Shown here: positions 21,454 to 33,171 of the stretch, piece after piece
Position numbering within the stretch: the stretch's first letter is position 1
Layout: every line of letters begins with the position of its first letter
Origin: Euborellia annulipes
Taxonomy: Eukaryota; Arthropoda; Insecta; Dermaptera; Anisolabididae
DNA length: 64,000 bases
Assembly: GCA_023213315.1 (NCBI GenBank)
Contig: JAKCPI010000815.1
Span: 1-64,000, forward strand
Direction: 5' to 3'
Position numbers and translations under genes: made by a program
Notes under the pieces: model-generated
What the model saw: only the letters and a program-made list of their open reading frames with translations
Told to the model about the DNA's origin: nothing
Databases searched by the model: none

Positions 21454-22880
21454 GAGGGATTAAATGCTGTGATCTGATGAAGAACTCGCGAAAAGGAAAT
21501 ATAATCTATTGAAACAGCAAAATGATGGTCACCTTCTCTTTCAATATATAGGTATCCTAAAAATTTCATTTTGTTTCTTTATTTTTGTTTTATGTCTTTT
21601 TCACCACCTCAAGTAATTTTTGTCCATTTGCACCAACACATCTTAGATCTTAAGTTCGCCTTGAGCCTTTCATAATCATATAAAGAGAAATGTGGCATTA
21701 TACCTATTCAAAGAATATATATTTTTTTGAAATAAATATATTTATTGTTATTAAGCCCCGATTTCCTGAGTTCACTGCGGCGTGTCTCGCGTCACGTCCA
21801 GACCATTCATGTTGCGCGACTTTGTCTCTTGTATCCCATTTCGAATAGGAGACAAGAAACAAACGACTTTTTATCTCGCGACTGCTCGCAACACGGAAAA
21901 AATGATGCGCGACTTCCCTGAGACTTGTCGCGAGACAAAATCGTTAGGTGTGTACTAGGCTTTAGGTTGTAAATAAACAAACAACCTACGTTCTTATTAA
22001 AAATATGAAATGAATAAAAAATTCCTTTGTTAAATCTTAAACCATTTTATTTAGCAAAACTACAAATATAATAATCTCTGAAAATTCTTAGTTACTAAAA
22101 ACAAATTCAAATATTTACTTACTATATGACAAATGTTTAGGAATATTATGACATCGTTTATAATTGCTTTTTTTTATTATTATTTAAAATGGTCTCAATT
22201 TATAATATTTCATACAAAAGTATATATATATTTAGTTATAAACACCATTAACTCCTAACAGCGCCTTCAAACAAACTTATATACAATCAAATTCTATTTT
22301 ATTATTAAAATAACATTTTGGTTGAAATATATTTAAGGGATATCTTAATTCAAACTGATATGTTATAAGATGATCCCTTAAATAAATTTTTTTTTTTAGC
22401 AAATTTTAATGACAAAAACAAATTCGCATTCGTTACATTAAAAATTGTTTATATTTATTTAAAATTTTTTTTTTATAAATAAGATAATAACTAATAAGAA
22501 ATAATCGTTTAAAAATTAAGGAAATCGACATGCTTCATTGTTGAATTCCTTTTTTAATACTATTTTTTTTCTATAAAATTTTTCGTGGAACTGTCTTTAG
22601 AAAAATGAATTTACCTATTTTTCAATTTAAATATATATATTTATCTTAAAAAATTCTATTTGCAAATTGATTCATTTATTTATATTCATATCGGATATAA
22701 TTTTTTTTTAAATCACTTATTGTAGACACGATAGAATATATATATATATATATAAGTGGCATAACAGTATGTATATATATATAATTTGAATATTTAGATA
22801 TCAGTTTATTTGAACATTAAACATAATTTTAATAAAATTAGAAAAAAAAACGTGAAATGATATTTAGTAGGTGTGATTAA
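21450..22880. other. AT-rich intergenic DNA
   Basis: A CTGATGAAGAACTCGCGAAAA stretch at 21474-21494 resembles the hammerhead core but has no stem II. At 21760-21960 a patch with repeated GCGAC and TCTCGCG words is less AT-rich. Nothing codes. Confidence 0.4.
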
Positions 22881-23416
22881 TAAAATTAGAAAAATATAGG
22901 AAAAAAAGAAAGAAACCAATAAAAATATTCTTTAATCTGCCAACATTTCGATCAGATTCTTAGATTCATAGGATACCTAGGAATTACTACAAGACAAGCC
23001 TTTTTGATAATAATAACGAGTGTATATCTATATATATAGGCTATAGGCTTATAGGGAATCCTTCGGGTGCTAACACCCTTAATTTTCTAACTAGCACTCT
23101 CAAAATTAATTCAGAAATAAAAAAAAATAGCTAATTTTAAAATACATTGAGTTCAAAAATGACCCGCACATGTCAGTCTTCGAAATACTCTCCTCCGGAG
23201 GCGTCATATTTTTTCAAAGTTATGGCTGTATTCTGATTCTTAAAAAAAAATGATTGGCAATGCATCCACTCCAGAACAGATTGCCAAATAAAAAACCATT
23301 TTTTAAAAAAGATTCTTAAAAAAACCCAAGAAGAGGAATTTTGAAGACTGACTGGCAATTATGGTTTAAAAATATGAGTCCCGGTAATACTTGAACTCTC
23401 CAGAATATAGGTATAT

Positions 23417-23624
23417 CAGTAGCGTAGTAGGGGCAGGCCATAAGTTTGCCGTTTCTGCCAACAAGTACTAACTCTTTTTGAAATGTTTTTTTTTTTACCT
23501 TTATGATGTTTATTAAAGCTTTTGTGGTTTGTATTATTATTGATATGAGAGTTTTTAATTATAGACCACATTTTATGGGCAGGGGAGCGAGCGCCCCCTT
23601 CGCATCCACCTGGATACGCTACTG
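23417..23624. mobile_element. hAT-like MITE, ends only (no TSD seen)
   Basis: The ends CAGTAGCGTAGTAGG and, inverted, CAGTAGCGTATCCAG belong to the family at 27048-27323. The flanks (aggtatat and tgtacaac) do not match, so this copy has been rearranged or its ends come from two insertions. Confidence 0.55.
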
Positions 23625-23629
23625 TGTAC

Positions 23630-23960
23630 AACGTTTCGACTGCTTATTCTGCAGTCGTTTTAAAGTACTAACTAACAGTTAGTTCACTTTGAGGAACAAG
23701 TGTACAGTGAGGGACAATATTAAGTTCCACCCATGCGTTTTCTACTTGTGATTATTTCATTGTTTATATAAAAGATAATGAAAATTTTCTAGGTTTGAAC
23801 CATGAAAGTTTTCATTGAAAAATATATAATATTTTTTTAAAAACAATGAAATAATCACAAGTAGAAAACGCATGGGTGGGACTTAATATTGTCCCTCACT
23901 ATACAGTACTTGAAAACAACTGCAGAATGAGCAGTCGAAGCGTTGTACAATATTTATATT
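23630..23960. repeat. Foldback around a mariner-like MITE
   Basis: Short arms TTGTACAACG...TTCGACTGC...CTGCAGT flank 23705-23901 in opposite orientation. Each reads outward as a hairpin followed by CGAA(A/G)CGTTG, resembling the ends of the other foldbacks. Confidence 0.55.
23705..23901. mobile_element. Tc1/mariner-like MITE, TA TSD
   Basis: The 197-bp element has long inverted repeats starting CAGTGAGGGACAATATTAAG and is flanked by TA on both sides (23703-23704 and 23902-23903). Relatives lie at 30341-30551 and 58948-59043. No transposase. Confidence 0.85.
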
Positions 23961-24164
23961 TTTAATAAATAATACAAAATGTGGTCTATAATTAAAAAAT
24001 CCCATTATAATACCTTTATGATATTCAAATTTTATTTAATTAGTAGGCAATATTGAAGGGTTGAATATAATATTAGAAAATCTTTGTCAGGAACATCGGC
24101 AGATTGAATATTTTTCTTTTATCAATTACTTGCTTTTTTTCTTAGTTTTTCTAATTTTATATAA

Positions 24165-25043
24165 ATGACTCAATTTATCGATAATTATTTTTACAAATTT
24201 CAATATATTTTTTTTTATTGAGAAAAATAAAAATCTATATACGTATATGCTTGAGAAAAAGCCAGACGATTCCATGATTGAAATATTATTAAACTAGGGA
24301 ATAGGTGAACTTACTACAAAGTGTTCTTATATAATAATATAATTTGATGAAATTTTAACAATTTTCCATTATTAGAACTTCCATTTCTTGACTTGTTCTG
24401 ATAATGAAAATTTCGGCTTATGATCAAAATTTCTTTCTTTAACTTTTATAGAAAGTTCCTTATTCACTTTTTATTTATTTATTTTTTTTTTCAAAAGTTT
24501 CGCAAATGTTTTTTACTACTTATTAATTCTATCTTATATGCTTATATTAAAATTTATGAATAATTGCTTTTATATTAACAAATATCGTAAATTGATAAGA
24601 ATGCTATGAAAAATGATTTTATTCCATTTTCTTAAGATAGGAAATACAGATTTAAAATATTATTACATTCACTAATATTATTTATATATATATTATTATA
24701 AGATAGCTTAATTTTAATAAAATTCTTAATCTTAAACATTTTCTCTTATTAAAAAAAGAGAGATGTTTTTTTTTCACACTAAGCAAAAAAATAATTATTC
24801 TGTAAAAATCTGATTTCCATTTTAGAATTTGAAAAAACTTGATTAACAAGTTTTAGTGAATTTGGAATAAAATTATTCCAGAGCATACATTTCAATTTAC
24901 GACAGCCCAAAATTTATTTTTTTTTGGACATATTTAGAATTTCATACTAGCCCAAATCTAAACCATTTATTGCTATTGTTAATCGGGAAAGGCAAGAATG
25001 AAAGACAAGCCTAAATGTACCTTTATTTTATCAGATGTTTATA

Positions 25044-25074
<31 letters not shown>

Positions 25075-26420
25075 AAAATATTTACTATTATGACGAAGAA
25101 AAAAATAATTAATTTTTAGAAATAAATTTAATTATTTTATTTAATTTTTAAATGAGATGTAATTACCTATTTTTTCAGGTTGTCATTAGCAAATAGGCAT
25201 TTGCCTAATTAGCGAAATAAACAAGATTAGAACTGATGAGAAAATTGCAATTGAAATGCTCGCAATCCACACAGACTTTATGGATGGAGAGTGAATAAAT
25301 CTGATGCATCAAGGTTCACTAAGCTGACACAGACAACTGGGCACACTACTGGTCTACCCTGCTCTGGTCCTGGTGGGTTAAGTCTGCTCACGAATGTTTT
25401 TATTATTTTTTTTAAAATGATACTACCAAAATGGCCACTGGCCGAGAGCCTTCAAATACAAAACATATATTCTTTTTGTAATAATAAATGTTTACGAATA
25501 TAATTTATTTGTCAGAACATTCATAATAATGTCGTAATTTGTAAGAAGATCCATAATATTTCATCACCTAGAGTTAGTAATTAATTCGATTACAATCGTT
25601 ATTGAAGTTTTAACTTTCCCCGTGCAGTTGCGTAGGGTACTCATGAATTTTTAAGAAAATCCAAGAAAAAAGTACCCTCTTCACCCAAACAAAATAAAAT
25701 GACGCCAATCCTGACAGTCTTAAGCAAATACTCAATTTTTCTAATAGAATTTTATTTGATCTCTCGATACTTTCAGAGATACCATCTCATTTATACTTAT
25801 ATATTATTAATCCAAACAAAATTAATCTTAAAGGGATCTTAATTTTAAATATCATTCTTTGAAGTTTGCTTATTTCTCCAATTTGCTAAATGTCCATTTC
25901 ATGTATTATGCTGACTATTGTTTATAACACAAATATGGCAAAAAAATTGCTTAATTGTGAAATTGTTAATTATACGAAGACCTAACATATAAATAAAGAA
26001 TAACATAAAATTAACAATGCAATGTTCAAAATGTATATTAAAAAATATATATATATAAATAAAAGTATATATATTTATTTATATTTATATCTAAAGGGCA
26101 TATCAATGTGCACGCAGCATCATAACAAAATAATAATAAATTGTTAGACTATAGTAATAGTATATAGTGTAATAGTGGCTAAATGTTTTTGTATCAATAA
26201 TGAAGAAAATAAGGCAGCCAAAAGTAAATTAATGATCTAGTTTCTAAAGTGATTTATCATTAATTTGCTTTTGGCTGGCCTTATTTGACAAAAGAAAAAT
26301 TATTCCTAGATATGGTATCATTATAAATTATACTTGTACCACCATTCAATTTACCTCTTCTTTATAATAAATAAATGAATGGAGTTTTTTTGAAAAATAA
26401 CTAAGCCGACATTATGCTTT
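24165..26420. other. AT-rich intergenic DNA
   Basis: A 2.2-kb stretch with TA-rich tracts (25041-25080, 26046-26090). A plus-strand open frame at 25291-25503 has no recognisable domain. An inverted AAGGCAGCCAAAAG pair lies at 26210-26283. Confidence 0.4.
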
Positions 26421-26637
26421 AATAGGAGAATTAAATCCAAGTATGATACACAAGGTTATTTGTTTCAATGATTTATTTATTTAACATTAACACTTTATAA
26501 GCATGTCGACATCAGAATCAGTTGTAACTCACTCTGGTGAGACTTGAGTCGAAATGCGTGTAAAGTGTCATGTTAAATAAATAAATCATTGAAACAAATA
26601 ACCTTGTGTATCATACTTGGATTTAATTCTCCTATTA
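26421..26637. repeat. Foldback element, ~80-bp arms
   Basis: AATAGGAGAATTAAATCC...GATACACAAGG at the left is inverted at the right, with ATTTATTTATTTAAC at the inner ends. The centre holds CTGGTGA, GACU/AGUC, GAAAU (26534-26554), a hammerhead-core-like hairpin with A6 changed to G. Confidence 0.8.
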
Positions 26638-26695
26638 ACTCATCTATCTCTATCCATTAAATATCCCCCATTGGTTAGAGATAAATAAGTTAGAT

Positions 26696-26999
26696 CAGCG
26701 TTTCTCAAAGTGGGGGTCGCGAAAAATATTTTGCCGGTGCTTGAAAAAATTGTAAAAAACCAAAAAATTTTTTTACATCAGTTATAACTGTTTTATTATT
26801 TTTTTATAAACCCTAGGAATAGTGGCAAAGTGTGTATTTGTACTCTTTCATATAACTTAAAACAAACAAATAACTTGATTTTTATTAAAAAATGAAATTT
26901 GTTTTGTAAATAAATGTTTTTTTTTTTTTCATGAGGTGGGTCTCGAAAAATTTTAAAATCTCGTACCGGGCCGCGGTCAAAAAAATTTGGGAAACGCTG
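26696..26999. mobile_element. hAT-like MITE, 8-bp TSD agttagat
   Basis: The ends CAGCGTTTCTCAAA and, inverted, CAGCGTTTCCCAAA differ at one position. The flanks agttagat at 26688-26695 and 27000-27007 are identical. 304 bp, non-coding. Confidence 0.92.
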
Positions 27000-27047
27000 A
27001 GTTAGATAATAGTGTAACTATTAGATCCTATTACTATAACGATAGGA

Positions 27048-27323
27048 CAGCGGCGTAACTAGCCTGTGGGGGGGGGGGGGGGGCGAAGCCCAACTGGGCC
27101 GCCGTTTTTCGTTCGAGCTTTTTTTTTTAGTATATTATGAAATTTCAAAAAAAACCCGGAGATTGTAGGAAAAAGCTGGAGATTCCGGGGAAAAAAAGGC
27201 GGATATTTAGGTAAAAAGTCGGAAAACTGGATGCGCTAGAGCGCCTATGTCGGTGTTTAGAGGCTTGATGCGCCTTTGGCGGAGGGGGGGGGGCCCCTTC
27301 ACCCTCACCTGGATACGCTACTG
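27048..27323. mobile_element. hAT-like MITE, 8-bp TSD cgatagga
   Basis: Ends CAGCGGCGTAACTAG and, inverted, CAGTAGCGTATCCAG. The flanks cgatagga at 27040-27047 and 27324-27331 are identical. A 16-base G run sits inside. It lies only 40 bp from the previous hAT-like MITE. Confidence 0.9.
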
Positions 27324-27579
27324 CGATAGGATCAAGGAAATATTCACTGAGTAAAATTCCAAAATATTTTTTCTTATCGGACCCAAAAATAAAACGCCGA
27401 ATACACATTGGATCCCTGAAGATATAATATATAATATATTATTTCAAATGTTGAGCATGATAAACTACAAATATTCTAAGAATAGTTTTAAATTGATTGT
27501 ATGTATTAACAAATGACTAAGCCTTATAGAGGTGAGCAAAGACGTCTCTAGACTGAGGAGTCAAGGCTAAGCGAGCACT

Positions 27580-27850
27580 TGGGCGTTGATTTGAGCTTTC
27601 TCATTTTTTTTATCTTTCGTTTTTTTTTTTCTTCTAGATTTATCATTCAATATCTGCTTGCACGTTGTTGTAACGCTATTGCTACAGCTACAGCCACCCA
27701 ACAGGCAAACGATGCACTTCCTCCGTGTCGTCCGTCGGCCTCGTTGCAACCATCCTCTGAACAGCAGTAGACCTTGGTGCCCCAAGCAACTGTTAACATC
27801 CACATATTTCACGATTAAAAACGTTATATAGGTATAAACAATTTTTTTTA
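27580..27850 (+). repeat. Dispersed repeat family C, copy 2
   Basis: Same family as 20540-20740, longer by a T-rich insert and a CA-rich block. A 63-codon open frame in it is not conserved between copies, which argues against coding. Confidence 0.7.
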
Positions 27851-28138
27851 ACTAATAGGGTTTAAGCAAACATAAGATATACTTTTGATTGATTCATTCA
27901 TTCAAGAATAAATTTCCAAGCTGTCAGATTTATTTTTTTTCATGACTTTAAAATAAGTATTCAACAAAAGTATAATCTTTTAACACCTTTTAAATGTTAT
28001 ATTTGACTTGAAAAGTAGCTTTCTTTTATTATTTCTATTCTTATGCATATCGTTTCTTATGAATTGATTTGAATTTTTTATTTTTTTATACTTCTAACTA
28101 AAGAATCTAAATCACAATTCAAAATTACTTTGCTTAGG

Positions 28139-28246
28139 CCAGGGGTGGCCAACCCAACGCTTGGGTGAGCAAAATTTTAGAAGGTGAACTTTGTCCAAAA
28201 AGAAAAATTTCTATATACAAGGCAACATTTTTACTTTCTCTTAACT

Positions 28247-28250
<4 letters not shown>
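28139..28250. mobile_element. hAT-like end fragment
   Basis: CAGGGGTGGCCAACCC at 28140 is a common hAT terminus. It runs into a family A-like ACTTTCTCTTAAC and a TA tract. No second end was found. Confidence 0.45.
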
Positions 28251-28286
<36 letters not shown>

Positions 28287-28375
28287 AAAAACTTCTCCAT
28301 TTGGCTTCGTAATTAGATTATTAATTAAAAAATAGACATTGGCCAAATCAAAATTCACCTCAATTACATTTATTA

Positions 28376-28421
28376 TTTGCAAATATTTCGATATTAATAT
28401 AATAATATCATCATCCGTGCA
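28376..28421 (-). ncRNA. Hammerhead-like motif (CGGAUGA variant)
   Basis: UGCA, CGGAUGA, U, GAUAUU-loop-AAUAUC, GAAA, UAUU, UGCAAA. Stem II pairs perfectly over 6 bp with a sequence unrelated to the other families. U4 is changed to G. Confidence 0.5.
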
Positions 28422-28647
28422 TTAAAATGTCCAGGTGAAAAACAAAAAATTCAAAATGTTGACAAAAAATTGTAAAAAAGTTATAAAAAAATTGCCATAA
28501 AAAATTATAAAAGAAAATATGTATAATTAGAATATTCACATTGAAAAATATATTGTTTAATAATAATAAATATTTATTTTTTTATAACTTTTTTACAATT
28601 TTTTGTCAACATTTTGAATTTTTTTGTTTTTCACCTGGACATTTTAA

Positions 28648-28692
28648 TGCACTGATGATGATATTATTATATTAATATCAAAATATTTGCAA
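28648..28692 (+). ncRNA. Hammerhead-like motif (AAAA variant)
   Basis: UGCA, CUGAUGA, U, GAUAUU-loop-AAUAUC, AAAA, UAUU, UGCAA. The core CUGAUGA is intact but G12 of GAAA is A. Between them the two arms still imply one intact ancestral motif. Confidence 0.5.
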
Positions 28693-28774
28693 TTAATAAA
28701 TGTAATTGAGGTGAATTTTGTATTGGCCAATGTCTATTTTTTAATTAATAATCTAATTATATATGTATATATAT

Positions 28775-28890
28775 ATAGAGAGAGAGAAAGTATTGGATTC
28801 AGGTCAAAAATTCGATGTCGGAATGTTGAAGGATATACACATTTTGAGGTTCCCTGAGTCCAAAAAAGTGGTTTTCGCAACAGCGTGGTT
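28775..28890 (+). repeat. Dispersed repeat family A, short 5' fragment
   Basis: AGAGAGAGAAAGTATTGGAT and the CAAAAATTCGATGTCG block are present. It stops after the GTGGTTTTCGC segment. Confidence 0.75.
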
Positions 28891-29129
28891 GAGGAGTTTC
28901 GGTTTCCAAAATATAATATTCGATTCCTGCCTCTTATAAAATATTTTTGGTTAATATTTATTTATGTACGGCGCGCGAAAAATCTTCTGGTCCTCAAACC
29001 CTCGGAACGATTTGTGTTGGCCAGGCCTGGCTTAGAAAATAAAAAAATATATATATTATAGATGAGTTAATCATGGAGTTCGTAATTCTTCTTAACTACT
29101 AGTAAATTTTTTATGTAAAAAAAAAAATA

Positions 29130-29290
29130 ATTAGATTGTTAGGAGTCGGAGACAGTGAAAATTTTTATGACTCCGGCTCCATTGAATATGATCAGCTTAG
29201 CTCTGACTCCGGCTCCTCGAAAACTTCCTGGCTCGCGGCTCCCAGCTTCACATACATGGCAGGAGATCAGGAGTCCGGTTACTTGTCAGT
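29130..29290. repeat. GACTCCGGCTCC-rich patch
   Basis: GACTCCGGCTCC recurs at 29169-29180 and 29207-29218 among related words. A plus-strand open frame covers it, but codon content is driven by the repeat. Not assigned. Confidence 0.4.
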
Positions 29291-29835
29291 TGACGAAATC
29301 CTACAAACTATTAGGCCCTCCATGAAGTTATATCGTTCGTTATTAATAATTTTTACTATAATAGTAGTTTTATATTTAAATCCAAAGAGGATAGATAAAT
29401 ATGTAGGGTCTTTAAACATTTTTTAACATCATTGAGGTCTTGTTTTGTTTTATTACTCAGTATTGTTTTTAATCTTTTTTTTGACCCATTTTTGTTTGTT
29501 TTGCTTTAGTTGCTCTCGTCGATTATCTGGAAGACTTTATAGTTTGAAACGAGCTCGAGACAATTGAACGATTTTTAGAAGAGGAAGTTCCTGAGCCTTT
29601 AACATTGCTAAAATAAAGAAGAGTAAAAACAAAGCCGAGAGTAAATTTCTGGATAAAGGTATATTAATATATTTTTCACTCCCAAGCAGAGGCGTGGATA
29701 AGGGGGAGGATGGGAAGGGAGGGAGATTGGGTAGAGTTGCCAAAATCAAAGACGAAGATATGCGAGGATAAAATTATTTGCTAAACTCGAGACCAGCAGT
29801 CCATCTTACTCAAGAAACATAATCTCTTGCCTTGA

Positions 29836-30009
29836 CAGTGCTGGACTAGCCCACCGGGATACCAGGAATATCCCGGTGGGCCCTCAAATATATTTAAGGT
29901 TTTAAATTACTAATGTACCTTTTTTGTAATTATTTTTCCTTAAATTTAATATTGTGAGCTTACGTCACCGATATTCCCCGAGCCAAAATGTGTTTCCAGT
30001 CCAGCCCTG
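29836..30009. mobile_element. hAT-like MITE, 8-bp TSD with one mismatch
   Basis: Ends CAGTGCTGGACTAG and, inverted, CAGGGCTGGACTGG (12 of 14 match). The flanks are tgccttga (29828-29835) and tcccttga (30010-30017). 174 bp, non-coding. Confidence 0.8.
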
Positions 30010-30045
30010 TCCCTTGAATTGAAAAAATTTCAATCTCAGATTATA

Positions 30046-30861
30046 CACAAGGTGTTTTAGGACGAAAGGTAAATATTTTAGTGGGTCGTAGTATATACGA
30101 AATGCAATAAAAAATTCCGTATAACATGTGTCCAGAGATACAGCTGTTATACCAACAACAGGTATTACACCGTTTGCTATGAGAATTTAACGATTGTCAA
30201 CAGTTGTGTTTTGTTGTTGACATTTTATGTTTTCAACTTACATTGTGATTTGTTGGCCAAGTGTACTGAACTGTATAGTTTAAACACGCCGCACGTACTT
30301 ATACATGCTGAGAATACCGTTATGGTATGTGTAATAAGTACAGAGAGGGACATTATTAAGTCAACATCTATTAAGTTTTCTACTTGTGATTATTTCATTC
30401 TTTTTAAAAAAATATTATATTTTTAATGGAAACTTTGATGGTTCAAACTTAGAAAATTTCCAATAAAGATTTTCATTTTCTTTTATAAAAACAATGAAAT
30501 ATAATCACGAGTAGAAAACGCATGGGTGGGACTTAATATTGTCCCTCACTGTACGTGCGGCATGTTTAAACTTGCTGAGTATGAGTATGCCGATATGGTA
30601 TTTGTAAGGATGCGGCATGTTTAAACGATATAGTTCAGTACATATGGCCAACAAATCACAATGTCAGTTGAAAACATTCAATGTCAACAATAAAACACAA
30701 CTGTAGACAATCGTTAAATTCTCATAACAAACCGTGTAATACCAACAGCTGTATCTCTGTAGACACATTAAAAATTGGACACATATTATATGGAATTTTT
30801 TATTGCATTTCGTCTATACTACCACCCCTAAAATATTTACCTTTCCTACTGAAACACCCTG
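30046..30861. mobile_element. Tc1/mariner-like foldback MITE with nested MITE
   Basis: Long inverted arms (about 285-300 bp) start near CACAAGGTGTTT and end at GAAACACCCTG, flanked by TA on both sides. Arms share GTTGGCCA, GTTTAAAC and CTGTATCTCTG-type blocks. A second TA-flanked MITE (30341-30551) occupies the centre. Confidence 0.8.
30341..30551. mobile_element. Nested Tc1/mariner-like MITE, TA TSD
   Basis: Same family as 23705-23901: ends CAGAGAGGGACATTATTAAG and, inverted, CAGTGAGGGACAATATTAAG, flanked by TA at 30339-30340 and 30552-30553. The left arm is more diverged than the right. Confidence 0.82.
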
Positions 30862-32238
30862 TATAGACCTCAAGTAAATTTGCTTACATTTATTTGTGTA
30901 TTAACCAAGGGCAAAACGTTAGCTGTTGAAAATAAATTTTTTCAAAGAAAAAAATCCTGGCTGCATTTTCTTTTATCTTTCTTTCCTGAGAAAAATTCTA
31001 CCAGCCATTAGATCATCGTTATATACAAGTTTGCATGAAATTTCATTTTAAAGATTTACTAATAAAATCATTTGTTTTAGGATTTTCTAAAAAACAAAAT
31101 AAAAAGTTGTGTTAAGAGAATCAAGAAAAGGAAATTATAGGCCTACTTTCGAAAAGAAAATAATTGGATCAAAAAGCCAAATTAAAAAATACAAATAAAT
31201 AGAAAAACAAATGAAGAATATGTTGGTCAGAGCTACAGAAGAAGAAGAATGGGAAGTTCTTGTTCGAGACACAGAGAATATAGAAATGCGAAGATCAAAT
31301 TCAAGACAGAGATAAAGCAAAAATCAATATTTTGACTTGTTTTCATTAGCATCTCTTGAAAGTGAATATTCCTCTATAATTATGTCCTCGTTATATATTT
31401 CTGGATCAAATTAGACCATCGCAGGGCTTAATACTTTTGAAATATATATATATATATATATAGTCGTCCATTTCCAAAAGTGTTTAGTTGCTTCGGGAAC
31501 AAATTTTCAGGAAACTAGAAAAAACTGTATTTTATTAAACAAAGAGTTAATTTATGACTGTTATGTTTATAAAATCTGTAAATAAATTAGAAACACAATT
31601 TACAAGGTCTTAGGTCCGTATTATTTTCTATATAGCAGTATTAAACTGTTTTAATATTCAACTAGGCACTTTTGGAAAAGTTTTTTTTTGTAATTAGCAA
31701 GTTTTGGAATTGGACCTTTTGCATTTAGGGAGCTTTGGCACTGTAAATGCAAATGGTCAGTATCAATCAACATAGCAAAACAAAAAAGAAAATTCCATAA
31801 AAAGGGGAGTGTTTGCAACAAGACAGTTTTGGAAATGGAATGAAATGCAACTAAGCCCGATTTGAATTTGTACTCGATTTTCAGTATTTGTTTTAAATAG
31901 GATATAGAAATTTTTTTCACTGGAAAACTATTTTCAAATGCATATTTCAGTTGTGCCAACAACATGTAATTAAAATCTCAACTTTTCAATTTTTGTCAAT
32001 TAGGCACTTTTGGAATGGACGATTCATATATATATATAATTCTTTTCGATAATAAAGTTTAGATTTCTCATAAGGTATGAAACCTTAGGCCTCTTGTTAT
32101 AAATATCTAATAAGATTTTCTCCAGTATCTATTCTCTACTTGTATATTTCTGGGCCAAATTAGAATATTGTGAGGTTTATACATTTGATGTAAATAAATA
32201 AATATTATAATTGGAAGATTTTCGCTGGATTAGATTAT
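30862..32238. other. AT-rich intergenic DNA
   Basis: An inverted pair of AAAAGTGTTTAGTTG/TAGGCACTTTTGGAA-like blocks and a minus-strand 104-codon frame at 31651-31965 are present, but no family is recognised. Confidence 0.4.
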
Positions 32239-32294
32239 AAGGACAGGACCGGAGAATAAAAGCCAGCATTTGATGGACCCTCTCACATCATCTT

Positions 32295-32342
32295 TAAGCA
32301 GATATTTCGACTGGCATCACGCCTAGTCATCATCAGTGCAAA
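32295..32342 (-). ncRNA. Hammerhead-like motif (arm copy)
   Basis: UUUGCA, CUGAUGA, U, GACU-A-GGC-loop-GCC-AGUC, GAAA, UAUC, UGCUUA. Core and stem II are intact. The outer stem keeps 3 bp because the 3' strand has changed. Confidence 0.55.
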
Positions 32343-32510
32343 CAAATGATTTGGCGGAGGGCCCGTGTCAAACAATAGGTGATGATTATTTTAAAATTTC
32401 AGAGAAGCAGGGCGAACGTTCGCTCGCACTTGCATCTGGCCCCTGCTTCTCTGAAATTTTAAAACAATCCTCACCTATTGCTTGACACGGGCCCTCCGCC
32501 AAATCATTTG

Positions 32511-32558
32511 TTTGCACTGATGATGACTAGGCGTGATGCCAGTCGAAATATCTGCAAA
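32511..32558 (+). ncRNA. Hammerhead-like ribozyme, minimal stem III
   Basis: UUUGCA, CUGAUGA, an extra U, GACU-A-GGC, 5-nt loop, GCC-AGUC, GAAA, UAUC, UGCAAA. The outer strands pair perfectly over 6 bp and stem II over 7 bp with a bulged A. AUAU before the C is self-complementary. All conserved core bases are present. Confidence 0.65.
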
Positions 32559-33171
32559 TTAAAGATGATGTGAAAGGGTTCATCAAATACTGGCTTTTAT
32601 TCTCCGGTCCTGTCCTTGTAAATAAATATTTTCGATTTTACTTTTCTGTCTAAAAGTCCGTCATATATATTTGTTTGGTTTGATATCTTTGTTGAGGCTA
32701 ATTTTAATATTTCCACTATAATTGTAAAAAAAAAAAAAAAAACGGATGAAACAAAAAATTGTATAAATTAATACGGTATGTTATTTCATTTCCTTTTTTG
32801 TTTGATTTTTATTAGAATTCTAAATAATCGAATTCAAAAATTCTAAATGAAAAAAGTTTTTCCTATTTAAAATGAATTTTTTTCTTAGCTATTTAATAAA
32901 TTCTTAAGTCTTTTTTCGTGTGAAATTTATAGGCATTTTCACCCTTTTCAAGGAGGAGTTGTTAAGTTTACTGGGCTTGTTTTCTAAAGTCTGGAGCACA
33001 TCGACCCATTCGAATGGCCCATAAAATTCGGTTTTTAAATGGATTCTTTAACAAAACAAAAAAATAATATATATAATGAGTTTTCAATTTTTTATTATAA
33101 TAAATAAAATCCCAATTCTTCTAATAAATCAATTTTTACCGTTCTTTCTCTTACCTATACATATGTTAATA

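Larger units (their letters stand above)
28311..28757. repeat. Foldback element with hammerhead-like pair
   Basis: Arms at about 28311-28490 and 28573-28757 share AATTAGATTATTAATT, TGACAAAAAATTGTAAAA and TGTCCAGGTGAAAAAC in inverse order. The motifs at 28376-28421 and 28648-28692 read outward. Non-coding. Confidence 0.88.
32239..32618. repeat. Near-perfect 380-bp palindrome
   Basis: Arms from AAGGACAGGACCGGAGAA inward to CAGAGAAGCAGGG are almost fully inverted, with a loop of about 25 bases at 32411-32438 that contains GAACGTTCG. Each arm bears an outward hammerhead-like motif. Confidence 0.92.

Noticed and set aside
21474..21494. CTGATGAAGAACTCGCGAAAA as a hammerhead core
   Set aside because: The segment between CUGAUGA and GAAA does not form a stem and the flanks do not pair.
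25291..25503. 70-residue plus-strand frame
   Set aside because: No recognisable motif, splice border or conservation clue.
30862..32238. Search for a Penelope-type RT or GIY-YIG nuclease to go with the hammerhead-like motifs
   Set aside because: No such motifs were seen here or elsewhere in the window; the link to Penelope-like elements rests on RNA structure alone.
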